From positions 434,001-498,000 of the forward strand of contig CBDDCY010000012.1 of NCBI GenBank assembly GCA_965226435.1: DNA of 64,000 nt. Reading direction: 5' to 3'. Each line of letters starts with the position of its first letter. The first letter of the stretch is position 1. Below are positions 17,445 through 26,310 of this stretch, piece by piece. The position numbers were made by a program, and so were the translations under genes. Source of the DNA: UBA6623 sp965226435 (GTDB lineage Bacteria; Acidobacteriota; Terriglobia; Bryobacterales; UBA6623). The notes under the pieces were generated by a model. The model was not told the DNA's origin. It saw nothing but the letters and a program-made list of their open reading frames with translations, and searched no databases.

Positions 17445-19022
17445 ATGGGAGGCGAAAACATTTATGAACAGTTCCTGGCCGGCAGCGGTCATTCACCTCA
17501 CGAACCGGCGGCTTTGCGTGACTCCGGCGCGGTTGTCCCCTGGCGCCGCGGCCTCGACGGCGAGGTTGAAGTGTTTTGGGTCCGGCGGGCCGAAGCGCTG
17601 CGCTTCATGGGGGGCTGGCATTCTTTCCCAGGCGGAGGCGTAAGTCGTCACGACGCGGAGATTTCGGTCCACGTCGGCGCTCACCCCGATCCGGATGACG
17701 GCGAGCCCCCGGCGGCGCCGTTGCTCGCCTGTGCGGCGCGGGAGTTGTTTGAGGAGATCGGCGTTCTAACGGCGACCAGGCGTGACGGCGGGCTGTCCGC
17801 GGAACAACTCGAGGCGCTTCCGAATCTCCGACGAGCGTTGCTGAGGAAGGAACTCTCGTTCGCGGAGATCCTCTCGCGCCTCGATGTCGACATTGACGGC
17901 TCAAGGTTCGTTTTCGCCGGCCGCTGGGTCACGCCCGAGAGCAACCCTGTTCGCTTTGACGCGCGATTCTACCTGCTCGAATGGCCCGCCGATGAGCCAC
18001 AGCAGCCCGAGGTGATACCCGGGGAACTCGACAGCGGCGAATGGATTCAGCCGCGCGACGCCCTCGCTCAACGCGAGCGAGGGGAGTTGCTGATTCCGCC
18101 GCCGGGCGTCTACATTCTCGAAGCGCTGGGCGAGGAGGGTCCCGTCGACGGCCTCCGCCGCCTCCAGGAGCCCCAAGGAATCGACCTGGGGCCGTTTCGT
18201 CGCATGGAGTTTCTGCCGGGCTGCCATCAGTTCCCGTTGCGGACGCCTACCTTGGTGCCGGCCACTCACACGAATGCTTACGTGCTCGGCACCGAAGAGC
18301 TGGTGCTGATCGATCCGGGCGCCTCCGATCCGACTGAAATCGAAGCCTTGCGGCAAGGGCTCGCCGATTTGCTCAAGGAGCCGGGAAAACATTTCAGCGC
18401 GGTCTGGCTGACACATCATCACCCCGATCACGTTGGCGGCGTCGAGGCGATGCGGCGTTTCTTGGATGTTCCGGTGTGCGCGCACCGGCTCACGGCCGAA
18501 CGTTTAGCCGAGTCGTCGATTTCGATCGATCGCGAGTTGAGCGATGGCGATCAGATTCGGCTGCGGGGAGATCCGGAACTCGCCGTCGAGGTTTTGCACA
18601 CACCGGGTCACGCCGGGGGCCATGTTTGTTTCTTCATTCGCCGTCTCGGGGCCTTGGTTGCGGGCGACATGGTGGCCGGGATCGGTACGATCGTCATCGA
18701 CCCGCCTGATGGCGACATGGACGATTACCTACGCTCGATCGAGAGGCTGATCGAACTGAATCCCCGTTATGTGTTGCCGGGGCATGGGTCATTCGGTCCC
18801 AACGGGGTCGGCAAGCTGCGCCTGATCCGCGATCATCGTCTGATGCGCGAAGCCAAGGTGTTGGAGGCCTGGCGGGCCGGGGCGCGAGAGCCCGCCGAGA
18901 TGTTGCCGACCGTGTACGCCGACGCTGATCGGCGTGTTTATCCTCTGGCCGCAAGGCAAATCTTGGCGCACCTGGAACGCTTGCGAAAGAACGGGCGACT
19001 CGAGGAGAGCGGTTCTTTTTAG
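17445..19022 (+). CDS. Nudix hydrolase fused to metallo-beta-lactamase-fold hydrolase
   Basis: 525 residues from ATG 17445. The frame is open back to 17256, but that part is repeat-like and not protein-like. The N-terminal half is a Nudix domain with FPGGGVSRHD and the box residues ARELFEEIGVL near 96-106. The C-terminal half is an MBL domain with THHHPDHVGG near 322-331, HTPGHAGGH, GDMVAG and LPGHG, followed by the short winged-helix tail found in the LACTB2 group. All zinc ligands are present. The natural substrate is unknown; a coupled nucleotide or acyl-CoA clean-up role is a guess. Confidence 0.85.
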   Translation: MGGENIYEQFLAGSGHSPHEPAALRDSGAVVPWRRGLDGEVEVFWVRRAEALRFMGGWHSFPGGGVSRHDAEISVHVGAHPDPDDGEPPAAPLLACAARELFEEIGVLTATRRDGGLSAEQLEALPNLRRALLRKELSFAEILSRLDVDIDGSRFVFAGRWVTPESNPVRFDARFYLLEWPADEPQQPEVIPGELDSGEWIQPRDALAQRERGELLIPPPGVYILEALGEEGPVDGLRRLQEPQGIDLGPFRRMEFLPGCHQFPLRTPTLVPATHTNAYVLGTEELVLIDPGASDPTEIEALRQGLADLLKEPGKHFSAVWLTHHHPDHVGGVEAMRRFLDVPVCAHRLTAERLAESSISIDRELSDGDQIRLRGDPELAVEVLHTPGHAGGHVCFFIRRLGALVAGDMVAGIGTIVIDPPDGDMDDYLRSIERLIELNPRYVLPGHGSFGPNGVGKLRLIRDHRLMREAKVLEAWRAGAREPAEMLPTVYADADRRVYPLAARQILAHLERLRKNGRLEESGSF

Positions 19023-19260
19023 TTCCCAAGGGTCCTGTGTTCGCGTTCTTGGCGCGCTTCGCGGCTCAAGAGGTTCGCGGTCTTGGCTGGCCTAAACGCG
19101 GAATACTTTCGAAGGCTGTTCGCGGAAGAGTGCTTCTTCGCAACTGTAAACTCTCTGCCCTTGACGTGACCGACCCTTGAATGGCGGCGAATTGACCGGA
19201 TGAGGGCGGCAATGGTCCGCTGACCGGATCGCAATCAACATTCGTTAGGAGGAACAGAAC

Positions 19261-19611
19261 GTGAAATTCTCTACAGTATTCGCTTTGATTCTACTCGTGG
19301 GCGCACTTCCACTCGCCGCCGAGAACGTCGAGGGCTATCTGGTCGACAAGATGTGCTCGGGCAAGATCGTCGAAAAGGGCGTTGGCGCGGCCAAGATGCA
19401 CACCAAGATGTGCGCACTGATGGACGGTTGCAAAGCCAGTGGTTTCGGAGTCGTCACCGCGGAAGGCAAATTCCTAAAATTCGACGGCGCGGGCGACAAG
19501 CTGGCGCTCAAGGCGCTTGAGGGAACCGACAAAGAAGACAACATCAGCGTCAATGTCGACGGCAAGGTCAAGGGCGATCATATCGCCGTCAAGGGACTGA
19601 GCCTGACGTAA
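19261..19611 (+). CDS. Small periplasmic protein of unknown function
   Basis: 116 residues. GTG start 8 bases after a near-perfect AGGAGG. A clear signal peptide is cleaved after PLAA (about residue 19). The mature 97 residues have three cysteines (DKMCSGK, TKMCALMDGC) and a beta-rich end. The DKMCS and CALMDGCK pattern is one I recognise from small exported acidobacterial proteins without assigned function. Stands alone, with a hairpin just downstream. Confidence 0.75.
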   Translation: MKFSTVFALILLVGALPLAAENVEGYLVDKMCSGKIVEKGVGAAKMHTKMCALMDGCKASGFGVVTAEGKFLKFDGAGDKLALKALEGTDKEDNISVNVDGKVKGDHIAVKGLSLT

Positions 19612-19627
19612 TCATTCTCCACGCCGC

Positions 19628-19658
19628 ACCGAGCCCCGGGAGCCCCGAGCGGCTCGGT
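19628..19658 (+). terminator. Possible terminator hairpin
   Basis: ACCGAGCC at 19628-19635 pairs perfectly with GGCTCGGT at 19651-19658, starting 16 bases after the stop of the small periplasmic protein gene. The following bases are only moderately T-rich, so it is a weak candidate. The remaining bases up to 19903 hold no gene I can see. Confidence 0.4.
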
Positions 19659-19903
19659 TCGGTCTCCTCGCCGGCGCGGTCCATTCCATTCTTATTTCAA
19701 CCGCGTAGCGCGGACGGTCTGGTTTCCTCTCGGAGCCGACGTTTGACATCGTCTCCGGTGCAGTGCAAAATAGACGGATGAGACAGGTCGGGTGGGCGCC
19801 ATTCGGTCTTGCGTGGACCCGATGATGTGAAGCGCCTACACTTCGCCGATTTTCGAGGCGACGCTTTCCGCGTCATGGCCTCGCGCATACGCACGTACTG
19901 CAC

Positions 19904-20950
19904 ATGATTAAAGTTGAGGGCCTGACTAAGCGTTACGGTTCCGCCACGGCTGTCAAGAACATCAGCTTTGAGGTGGAAAAGGGAGAAGTCGTCGGTTTTC
20001 TGGGGCCTAACGGCGCCGGAAAAACGACGACGATGCGGGTGTTGACGTGCTTTTTGCCGCCAACCGAAGGCACCGCGTCCGTGGCCGGTTTCGACGTCCT
20101 CGAAGACCCTCTGGAAGTCAAGAAGCGCATCGGCTATCTTCCCGAGACACCGCCGCTTTACCCGGAAATGAGCGTCCGCGACTACCTCGATTTCGTGGCG
20201 CGGCTCAAGGGGATTCCGAGCGGCGAGGTTGCGGGGCGGGTCGACGCGGTTCTCGACCGCTGCAACCTGGGTGATTTCCAATCCAAGCTGAACTCCCAAC
20301 TCTCGAAAGGCTACCGTCAAAGGGTCGGGCTGGCGCAAGCACTGATCCACGACCCCGACGTGCTGATTCTCGATGAGCCAACGGCGGGCCTCGATCCCAA
20401 GCAAATCATCGAAGTCCGCCAATTGATTCGCGAGCTGAGCGGTGATCACACGGTCATTCTCAGTACGCACATTCTGCCGGAAGTCTCGACCACCTGCGGA
20501 CGCGTCATCATCATCAACGACGGCAAGATCGAAGCCAGCGACACGCCGGAAAACCTGACGGCGCGCCTGCAGGGCCACGATTCGATCTGGCTTGAGGTGG
20601 ATGGCCCGGCCGACCAGGTCGAGCCCGCGCTTGCGAATGTTCCCGGGGTCGAGCGGGTCGTGCCGACCCATGGACAGTTGGGCCGTTCGGCCTGGCAAGT
20701 GGAGGCGGACAAGGATCCGGGAGTGCGGACCGCGCTGGCAAAAGCCGTGATTGACGGCGGGTGGGGGCTCTACGAGATTCGCTCGGTCGGGTTGAGTCTG
20801 GAAGACATCTTCCTCAAACTGACGGGCTCGGACCCGTCGTCCGAGGGAGGCACCGCCGAGCTGCCCGCGGTTGCGGCGGACAGCGGAGACGAGGCGTCTG
20901 AAGCGGATCAACCCGCCCCCGGCCCGGACGAAGGGGGCTCGCCGGCATGA
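19904..20950 (+). CDS. ABC transporter ATPase (GldA-like)
   Basis: 348 residues. Walker A GPNGAGKTTT near 36-45, signature SKGYRQRVGLAQAL near 132, Walker B VLILDEPTAGLDP near 150, switch His in STHILPEV. The tail beyond about residue 220 is extended and ends in an Ala/Glu/Pro-rich stretch. The stop overlaps the start of the next gene (ATGA). The cluster (ATPase, ABC-2 permease, GldG-like auxiliary, DUF4340) is the Gld-type exporter found in many non-gliding bacteria; cargo unknown. Confidence 0.9.
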   Translation: MIKVEGLTKRYGSATAVKNISFEVEKGEVVGFLGPNGAGKTTTMRVLTCFLPPTEGTASVAGFDVLEDPLEVKKRIGYLPETPPLYPEMSVRDYLDFVARLKGIPSGEVAGRVDAVLDRCNLGDFQSKLNSQLSKGYRQRVGLAQALIHDPDVLILDEPTAGLDPKQIIEVRQLIRELSGDHTVILSTHILPEVSTTCGRVIIINDGKIEASDTPENLTARLQGHDSIWLEVDGPADQVEPALANVPGVERVVPTHGQLGRSAWQVEADKDPGVRTALAKAVIDGGWGLYEIRSVGLSLEDIFLKLTGSDPSSEGGTAELPAVAADSGDEASEADQPAPGPDEGGSPA

Positions 20951-21720
20951 GAAACGTCTTGACGATCACGCGGCGAGAGCTGAACTCTTATTTCGTCTCG
21001 CCGATCGCCTACATCCTGCTCGCGATGTTCGGCGTGATGTTCGGGTATTTTTTCTTCAGCTCCGTTGCGTTTTTCGTTACGTTCAGTGCCCGCGCCGCCA
21101 TGCAGGGCGGCGGCGCGATGGGGCCGATGAACGTCAACCAATTCGTCGTGCAGCCGACCTTTGGCAACCTGACGATTATTCTGCTTTTCCTGACGCCGAT
21201 GATCACGATGCGCACCTTCGCCGAGGAAAAACGCTCGGGAACGATGGAACTGCTGTTAACGTCGCCGGTGAGCGATTACGAAATCATTGTCGGGAAATGG
21301 TTGGCTGGGATGATTCTCTATTGCGCCATGTTGGGGATGTCGAGCCTGAATATCTTGATTCTCTTCATCTACAGCACGCCTGATCTTCAGGCCGTGGCGG
21401 TCGGTTATTTGGGGCTGCTGTTGATGGGCGGAACGTTCTTGGCGATTGGCGGATTCATTTCGACATTGACGAAAAACCAGATCGTGGCGGGCGCGGTCAC
21501 CTTCGGCGTGTTCCTGATGCTGTACGTTCTCGACTGGGTGAACGCCTACAGCACATCGACCCTCGGCAAGGTGTGCCGCTATCTGTCGGTGGCGCCGCAC
21601 TTTCAACAGTTCTCCAAAGGCGTCGTGGAACTCAAAGATGTCGTCTACTACGCGAGCGCCATCGGCCTCGGATTGTTCCTGAGCAAGCGGTCTTTGGAAT
21701 CGCTGAGGTGGAAGGCCTGA
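20947..21720 (+). CDS. ABC-2 type permease (GldF-like)
   Basis: 257 residues with six predicted membrane helices. Starts with RNVLTITRRELNSYF, typical of this permease group, and has the FAEEKRSGTMELLLTSPV motif between helices 2 and 3. Translationally coupled to the ATPase. It forms the membrane channel of the exporter. Confidence 0.9.
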   Translation: MRNVLTITRRELNSYFVSPIAYILLAMFGVMFGYFFFSSVAFFVTFSARAAMQGGGAMGPMNVNQFVVQPTFGNLTIILLFLTPMITMRTFAEEKRSGTMELLLTSPVSDYEIIVGKWLAGMILYCAMLGMSSLNILILFIYSTPDLQAVAVGYLGLLLMGGTFLAIGGFISTLTKNQIVAGAVTFGVFLMLYVLDWVNAYSTSTLGKVCRYLSVAPHFQQFSKGVVELKDVVYYASAIGLGLFLSKRSLESLRWKA

Positions 21721-21738
21721 GCGGCGGCTTTATCGACC

Positions 21739-23205
21739 ATGAACTTCGACGCACTCAAAACACGGCAGGCCAAATACGGCAGCTACACGACTGTCTATAT
21801 CGTCGTGGTGATTGCGATTCTCGCCGCCGTCAATTACTTGGCAGACCAGCACAATAAAACTTTCGACGCGACGGAGGGCAAGCTCTACAGTTTGTCCGAG
21901 CAAACGGTGAAGGTAATCGACGGGCTCGAAGCGGATCTGAAGATTTCCTACTTCGACCGCGCGACGGATTTCGAACGGGTTCGTGATTCGCTCGTCCGGT
22001 ATGAAAACGCCTCGAGTCGCGTGACGGTCGACTATGTCGATCCCGACAGCCGCCCCGACGTCGCCCAGACGATGAACGTCCGCACCTACGGGACGTTGAT
22101 CGTCGAATACGGCGTCAATCGCGAAGAAGCGCAGTCCACCGACGAGCAGGACATTACCAACGCCATCATTCGTGCCAAGAAGGGGCAAGAGAAGTCAGCC
22201 TGTCTGTTGGCCGGGCACGGCGAAGCGGCGGGCGACGACCGCGAGCGCGAGGGCTTTGCCGGGGCGTCCGAGGAAATTGAGTCCGCCAACTACGAGATGG
22301 CTTCACTGTCGTTGCTTGAGAGACCGCAAATCCCGACCCAATGCACCGTGTTGATCGTCGCCGGCCCGCAAACGCGAATCGAGGACCCCGAAATCGACAT
22401 CTTCAGACGCTACGTCGAAGGGGGCGGGCGCTTGCTCTTGATGATCGACCAAAAGAAGAGTCCCGGTCTTGTCGATCTCGTCGCCGAGTGGGGTATCCGC
22501 GTCAAGGACGACACGATCCTCGATCTAACCGGCATCGGACAACTCTTCGGCGCGGGCCCACTAACCCCGCTGGTTTCCGATTACGAAGATCATCCGATCA
22601 CCGAGGTCATGGCCGGTTCGGCGACGTTTTTCCCCTACGCGCGAACCGTCGAGCCCGGCGAGTCGGTGGACGGTTGGGAAGTCGACAGGCTCTTCAGCAC
22701 GACCTCGGGGAGCTTCGCGACCGAGAACCTCGATATTGTCGACGAGGAATTGGTGCGCAACCCGTCGTGGGAAACCGAGGGGCCGATCTCGGTCGGCGTG
22801 GCGGCGACCTATTCGGTGCCCGACGAAACGACTGACGAAGATGCCGAAGACAGCGACGATGAAGAAGGCGATACCGAACCAGACGCTTCCGACCAGGAAG
22901 AAGACGTCGAGGCGGATGCCGAGGTTGAGGACGACGCCAAGCAAGGCCGCGTCGTTGTCGTCGGCACGTCGGGTTTTGCCCGTAGCTATTCGCTCGGCCG
23001 AGGCAGTAATCTCGATTTGCTGCTGAACATTTTGAGTTGGCTCAGCTCCGACGAGGATCTGATTTCGATTCGTCCCACTGACCCGGAAAACACGCCGCTC
23101 GACTTGACGTCATCCGACATGACGCGGCTGTTCCTGCTGACCGTGGTGGGATTCCCGGCCGTCATCGTCGTGCTCGGCGTTTCGGTCTGGTGGAGACGGC
23201 GATAG
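21739..23205 (+). CDS. GldG-like auxiliary ABC protein with acidic insert
   Basis: 488 residues. One helix near 17-35 anchors a large extracytoplasmic domain of the ABC-transporter auxiliary (GldG) family, with a second helix near the C-terminus (about 462-482, ending in WWRRR). Motifs: YSLSEQTVKVI, TDEQDITNAI, GHGEA and LLLMIDQKK. Residues of roughly 350-400 form a striking Asp/Glu-rich insert before the last beta strand (VVVVGTSGFARS). It starts 18 bases after the permease gene and must act with it. Confidence 0.88.
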   Translation: MNFDALKTRQAKYGSYTTVYIVVVIAILAAVNYLADQHNKTFDATEGKLYSLSEQTVKVIDGLEADLKISYFDRATDFERVRDSLVRYENASSRVTVDYVDPDSRPDVAQTMNVRTYGTLIVEYGVNREEAQSTDEQDITNAIIRAKKGQEKSACLLAGHGEAAGDDREREGFAGASEEIESANYEMASLSLLERPQIPTQCTVLIVAGPQTRIEDPEIDIFRRYVEGGGRLLLMIDQKKSPGLVDLVAEWGIRVKDDTILDLTGIGQLFGAGPLTPLVSDYEDHPITEVMAGSATFFPYARTVEPGESVDGWEVDRLFSTTSGSFATENLDIVDEELVRNPSWETEGPISVGVAATYSVPDETTDEDAEDSDDEEGDTEPDASDQEEDVEADAEVEDDAKQGRVVVVGTSGFARSYSLGRGSNLDLLLNILSWLSSDEDLISIRPTDPENTPLDLTSSDMTRLFLLTVVGFPAVIVVLGVSVWWRRR

Positions 23206-23298
23206 AGGCTTTGGGGGCCGGCACTCCAAAATGATGTTGACTTTCCATATGCGTTCACGCAGTGAGGGACCGAGAAACCTCGCCCGGGAGGGGCGCGC

Positions 23299-24675
23299 GT
23301 GAAACCGACTCCGCTGCTGATCGCGCTGGGCATCTTCACCATCCTCGCCGGGTTCGTCTATTACACGGCCAAGAATCCGCCCCAGGTCGAGGACGACCGT
23401 CAACCGATCCTACGCGCCGACGAAGATAAGGTTCGCCGCATTACGATCTCGCGGCCCGAGCACGACACGATCACCCTCGAGCGCGGCGATGACGGAGTCT
23501 GGTTATTCGGCGAGCCCCTCGCCGAGCTGCGGGCCGATGAATCCGCGGCGAGCCTGATGGCGACGAACCTCGCTGAATTGAGCGCCGACCGCATCGTCGA
23601 GGAAAACGTAACCGACTGGACGCCCTACGGACTACAAGACGCCGGGGCCGTGCAGGTCGCTTTGGAAGTTGACGACGGAGATGATTACACCGTCGTTTTC
23701 GGCAACGACACGCCGACCGGATCGGGCGTCTATGCCCGTCTCGAGGGCGACCCGCGGCTGTTCACCGTTTTCAGCTACGTCAAGAGCAGCTTCGAAAAGG
23801 AAGTCTTCGATCTGCGCGACAAAAAGTTGCTGCGGGTCGACAACGAAACCGTCTCTCGGATGGTGCTGAGAGCCGACGGCGGCACGATCGAGTTCGGCAA
23901 GACCGGTGACAACGCGTGGCAAATCCTCAAACCCGGACCCCTGCGCGCCGACAACTTTACGGTCGGTGATCTGCTGCGGTCGGCTCGAGATGCCGAGATG
24001 GTTACGGTGCCGGCAGAGACGGAGAAGCCCTCGGGCAGGTATTCTTTCCGGCCGCCCTATGCTTCGGTCGAGATTTCCGACGAATCCGGAACGCACACGA
24101 TCACAGTCGCTAAGACTCGCGGCGACGACGAGAAATACTACGCCAAGAGCTCCGATGTCGACGGCGTTTTTGAAGTTTCCGCCATCATGGCGGAGGGCCT
24201 CAATAAGAAGGTCGAGGATTTTCGCAACAAGAAACTTTTCGATTTCGGCTTCAAGGAAATCGCGAGCCTAGATGTGCGCGACGGCGACACGCGCCTGACG
24301 ATCGCAAAAGAAGAGGATACTTGGAAGCTGACCTCTGATGAGGACCGCGAGCTTGACTCGACCAAGGTTCAGGTATTGATCGACAAGCTGCGGAACTTGA
24401 CGGCGACGGCTTATCCTTCCGACCGCGCGGCTGACCAAGCGGGCTACGGTCTGACCGAACCGGCGATCGAGGCCAAGGTCACGACGGCGGAAGATGGGAC
24501 CGACGATGTACTGGTCAGCGACCCGGGGCAAGATCAAGTCTACGCCACCCGCCGCGGCCAACCGAGCAGCTATGAGGTCGACAGGACCACCGTCGAGCAG
24601 ATTCAATCCGCCATCGCCGACGTGCTCAAACCGGCTGAAGAGGAACCGGCTGAGTCGGACGAAGACACGGAATAA
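23299..24675 (+). CDS. DUF4340 membrane-anchored protein
   Basis: 458 residues from GTG 23299, preceded by GGGAGGGG. One N-terminal helix (residues 5-22, LLIALGIFTILAGFVYYT) anchors a long extracytoplasmic region made of DUF4340 repeats. The recurring W-x-L/I and D-x-x-K-V patterns include WLFGEPLAELRADE and WKLTSDEDRELD. The C-terminus is acidic. DUF4340 proteins are regular companions of GldFG-like exporters and probably complete the complex. Confidence 0.87.
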   Translation: MKPTPLLIALGIFTILAGFVYYTAKNPPQVEDDRQPILRADEDKVRRITISRPEHDTITLERGDDGVWLFGEPLAELRADESAASLMATNLAELSADRIVEENVTDWTPYGLQDAGAVQVALEVDDGDDYTVVFGNDTPTGSGVYARLEGDPRLFTVFSYVKSSFEKEVFDLRDKKLLRVDNETVSRMVLRADGGTIEFGKTGDNAWQILKPGPLRADNFTVGDLLRSARDAEMVTVPAETEKPSGRYSFRPPYASVEISDESGTHTITVAKTRGDDEKYYAKSSDVDGVFEVSAIMAEGLNKKVEDFRNKKLFDFGFKEIASLDVRDGDTRLTIAKEEDTWKLTSDEDRELDSTKVQVLIDKLRNLTATAYPSDRAADQAGYGLTEPAIEAKVTTAEDGTDDVLVSDPGQDQVYATRRGQPSSYEVDRTTVEQIQSAIADVLKPAEEEPAESDEDTE

Positions 24676-24696
24676 GGCTGCCCTGCCTCGTCCGCT

Positions 24697-24725
24697 CTTT
24701 GATATCGCAATTCGCGATATCAAAG
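24697..24725. terminator. Perfect 12-bp palindrome between convergent genes
   Basis: CTTTGATATCGC and GCGATATCAAAG form a perfect 12-base-pair stem with loop AATTC. It lies 21 bases after the DUF4340 stop and about 155 bases before the end of the oppositely transcribed DUF1501 gene. There is no T-run, so it may be a weak bidirectional terminator or a protein-binding site. Confidence 0.5.
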
Positions 24726-24879
24726 CATCGAACTAGTCGACGTAATCGAAGACCGGGCAACCGCAAGCGCCCTTCGCCATGCGATCGCTCGAAGACTGGA
24801 TTCAAAACGAAGTCCCGCCACTTGGGGCTCGGTGAAACTTGAGCGTGATCGTGAGCTAGGGGCAGCGATTTCCGCCCAC

Positions 24880-26292
24880 CTACGCCAGCACTTCCTTGAT
24901 CACGTTGCCGTGAACGTCGGTCAGGCGCATGTCGCGGCCGTTGTGGCGGTAGGTTAGCTTCTCGTGGTCAAAACCGAGCAGGTGCAGAATCGTCGCGTGC
25001 AGGTCGTAGACTGATTTGCGGTTTTCGACGGCCTTATACCCGTAGTGATCGGTGGCTCCGACGACCGTTCCGCCGCGAATACCGCCTCCCGCCATCCAGA
25101 CGGTAAAACCGGCGGGGTTGTGATCGCGGCCGTCGAGGAGTTGCGAGATCGGCATGCGGCCGAACTCCCCGTGCCAGATGATCAGCGTCGAGTCGAAAAG
25201 GCCGCGGCCCTTTAGATCCTTGATCAGCGCCGCGATGGGCTGATCGGTCTCCATGGCGTGCAAGCCGTGATTCTTTTTCAGCCGGAAATGCGCGTCCCAC
25301 GTAGGATCGAAGTTGCCGCCTCCCGAATAGATTTGAACGAAGCGCACGCCGCGCTCGACCAGGCGTCGGGCCATCAGCGCCTGCTTGCCGAAATACGACG
25401 TCACCTTTTCGTCGAGCCCGTAGAGCTTGCGAGTCGCTGCGGACTCCTTATTGACGTCGATCGCACCGACTGCATGCGACTGCATGCGATAGGCCAGCTC
25501 ATAGGAAGCGATGCGGGCGGACAGCTCGGAGTCTTGCGGGTTGCTTTCAAGGTGCTTCCTATTCAGGTCTCCCAGCAAGTCGAGCCAACGCCGCTGCCGC
25601 TCGGGCGCGACGCCTTCGGGCGGTTTCAAGTCAACGATCGGGTCCCCCACCGAGCGAAACTGCGTCCCCTGGTACGACGCCGGCATGTAGCCGTTGCCCC
25701 AGTTCGGAGCACCGCCGATCGGACCGCCGCGATAGTCGGTGAAGACGACAAAGCCGGGCAGATTTTCGTTCTCGCTGCCGAGCCCGTAGGTCACCCAACT
25801 GCCGACGCTGGGGTGTCCGGCGAGCACGGTGCCCGTATTCATCTGGTACAGCGCCGGGCCGTGATCGGGGCTGATGGCGTGCATCGAGCGGATCACGGCG
25901 AGATCGTCGATTTGCCCGGCGACGTGGGGAAAGAGATCGGAAACTTCGATCCCCGATTCGCCGTATTTCTTGAAATCCCACAGCGAGGGCATCATCCCGC
26001 CCGGGTGCCCCTGCGAAACGGTGACGTCGCCGACACCCGACATGACCTCGCCGGGACGCTTGGCGAGCTCCGGCTTGGGATCAAACGTATCGACCTGACT
26101 CACGCCGCCATAACAAAAAACGGAGATGACCGCCTTGGCCTTTCCACCGAAATGCGGCTCCTTCGGGGCGAGGAGCGATCGGGGCGCCGCCGACAGCCCT
26201 TGCCGCGCCAACATATCAGTCAACGCGACGCCGGCAATGCCGCCGCCCAAGCGATCGAGCAGTTCACGTCGGGAGTAGAAGCGCTTTTTCAT
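24880..26292 (-). CDS. DUF1501 protein, copy 3
   Basis: 470 residues. Tat-type start (YSRRELLDRLGGGIAG). Family blocks: CYGGVSQVDTFDPKPEL, GEFGRMP, GRDHNPAGFT and YRHNGRDMRLTD. It is the third gene of a minus-strand DUF1501-PSD1-DUF1501 cluster and starts 18 bases after the PSD1 gene, implying one transcript. It resembles the DUF1501 protein at 28822 more than the plus-strand copies in its HAISPDHGPALYQ region. Confidence 0.92.
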   Translation of the reverse strand: MKKRFYSRRELLDRLGGGIAGVALTDMLARQGLSAAPRSLLAPKEPHFGGKAKAVISVFCYGGVSQVDTFDPKPELAKRPGEVMSGVGDVTVSQGHPGGMMPSLWDFKKYGESGIEVSDLFPHVAGQIDDLAVIRSMHAISPDHGPALYQMNTGTVLAGHPSVGSWVTYGLGSENENLPGFVVFTDYRGGPIGGAPNWGNGYMPASYQGTQFRSVGDPIVDLKPPEGVAPERQRRWLDLLGDLNRKHLESNPQDSELSARIASYELAYRMQSHAVGAIDVNKESAATRKLYGLDEKVTSYFGKQALMARRLVERGVRFVQIYSGGGNFDPTWDAHFRLKKNHGLHAMETDQPIAALIKDLKGRGLFDSTLIIWHGEFGRMPISQLLDGRDHNPAGFTVWMAGGGIRGGTVVGATDHYGYKAVENRKSVYDLHATILHLLGFDHEKLTYRHNGRDMRLTDVHGNVIKEVLA

Positions 26293-26310
26293 TTTTCTAG
26301 TGGCGGCTCT

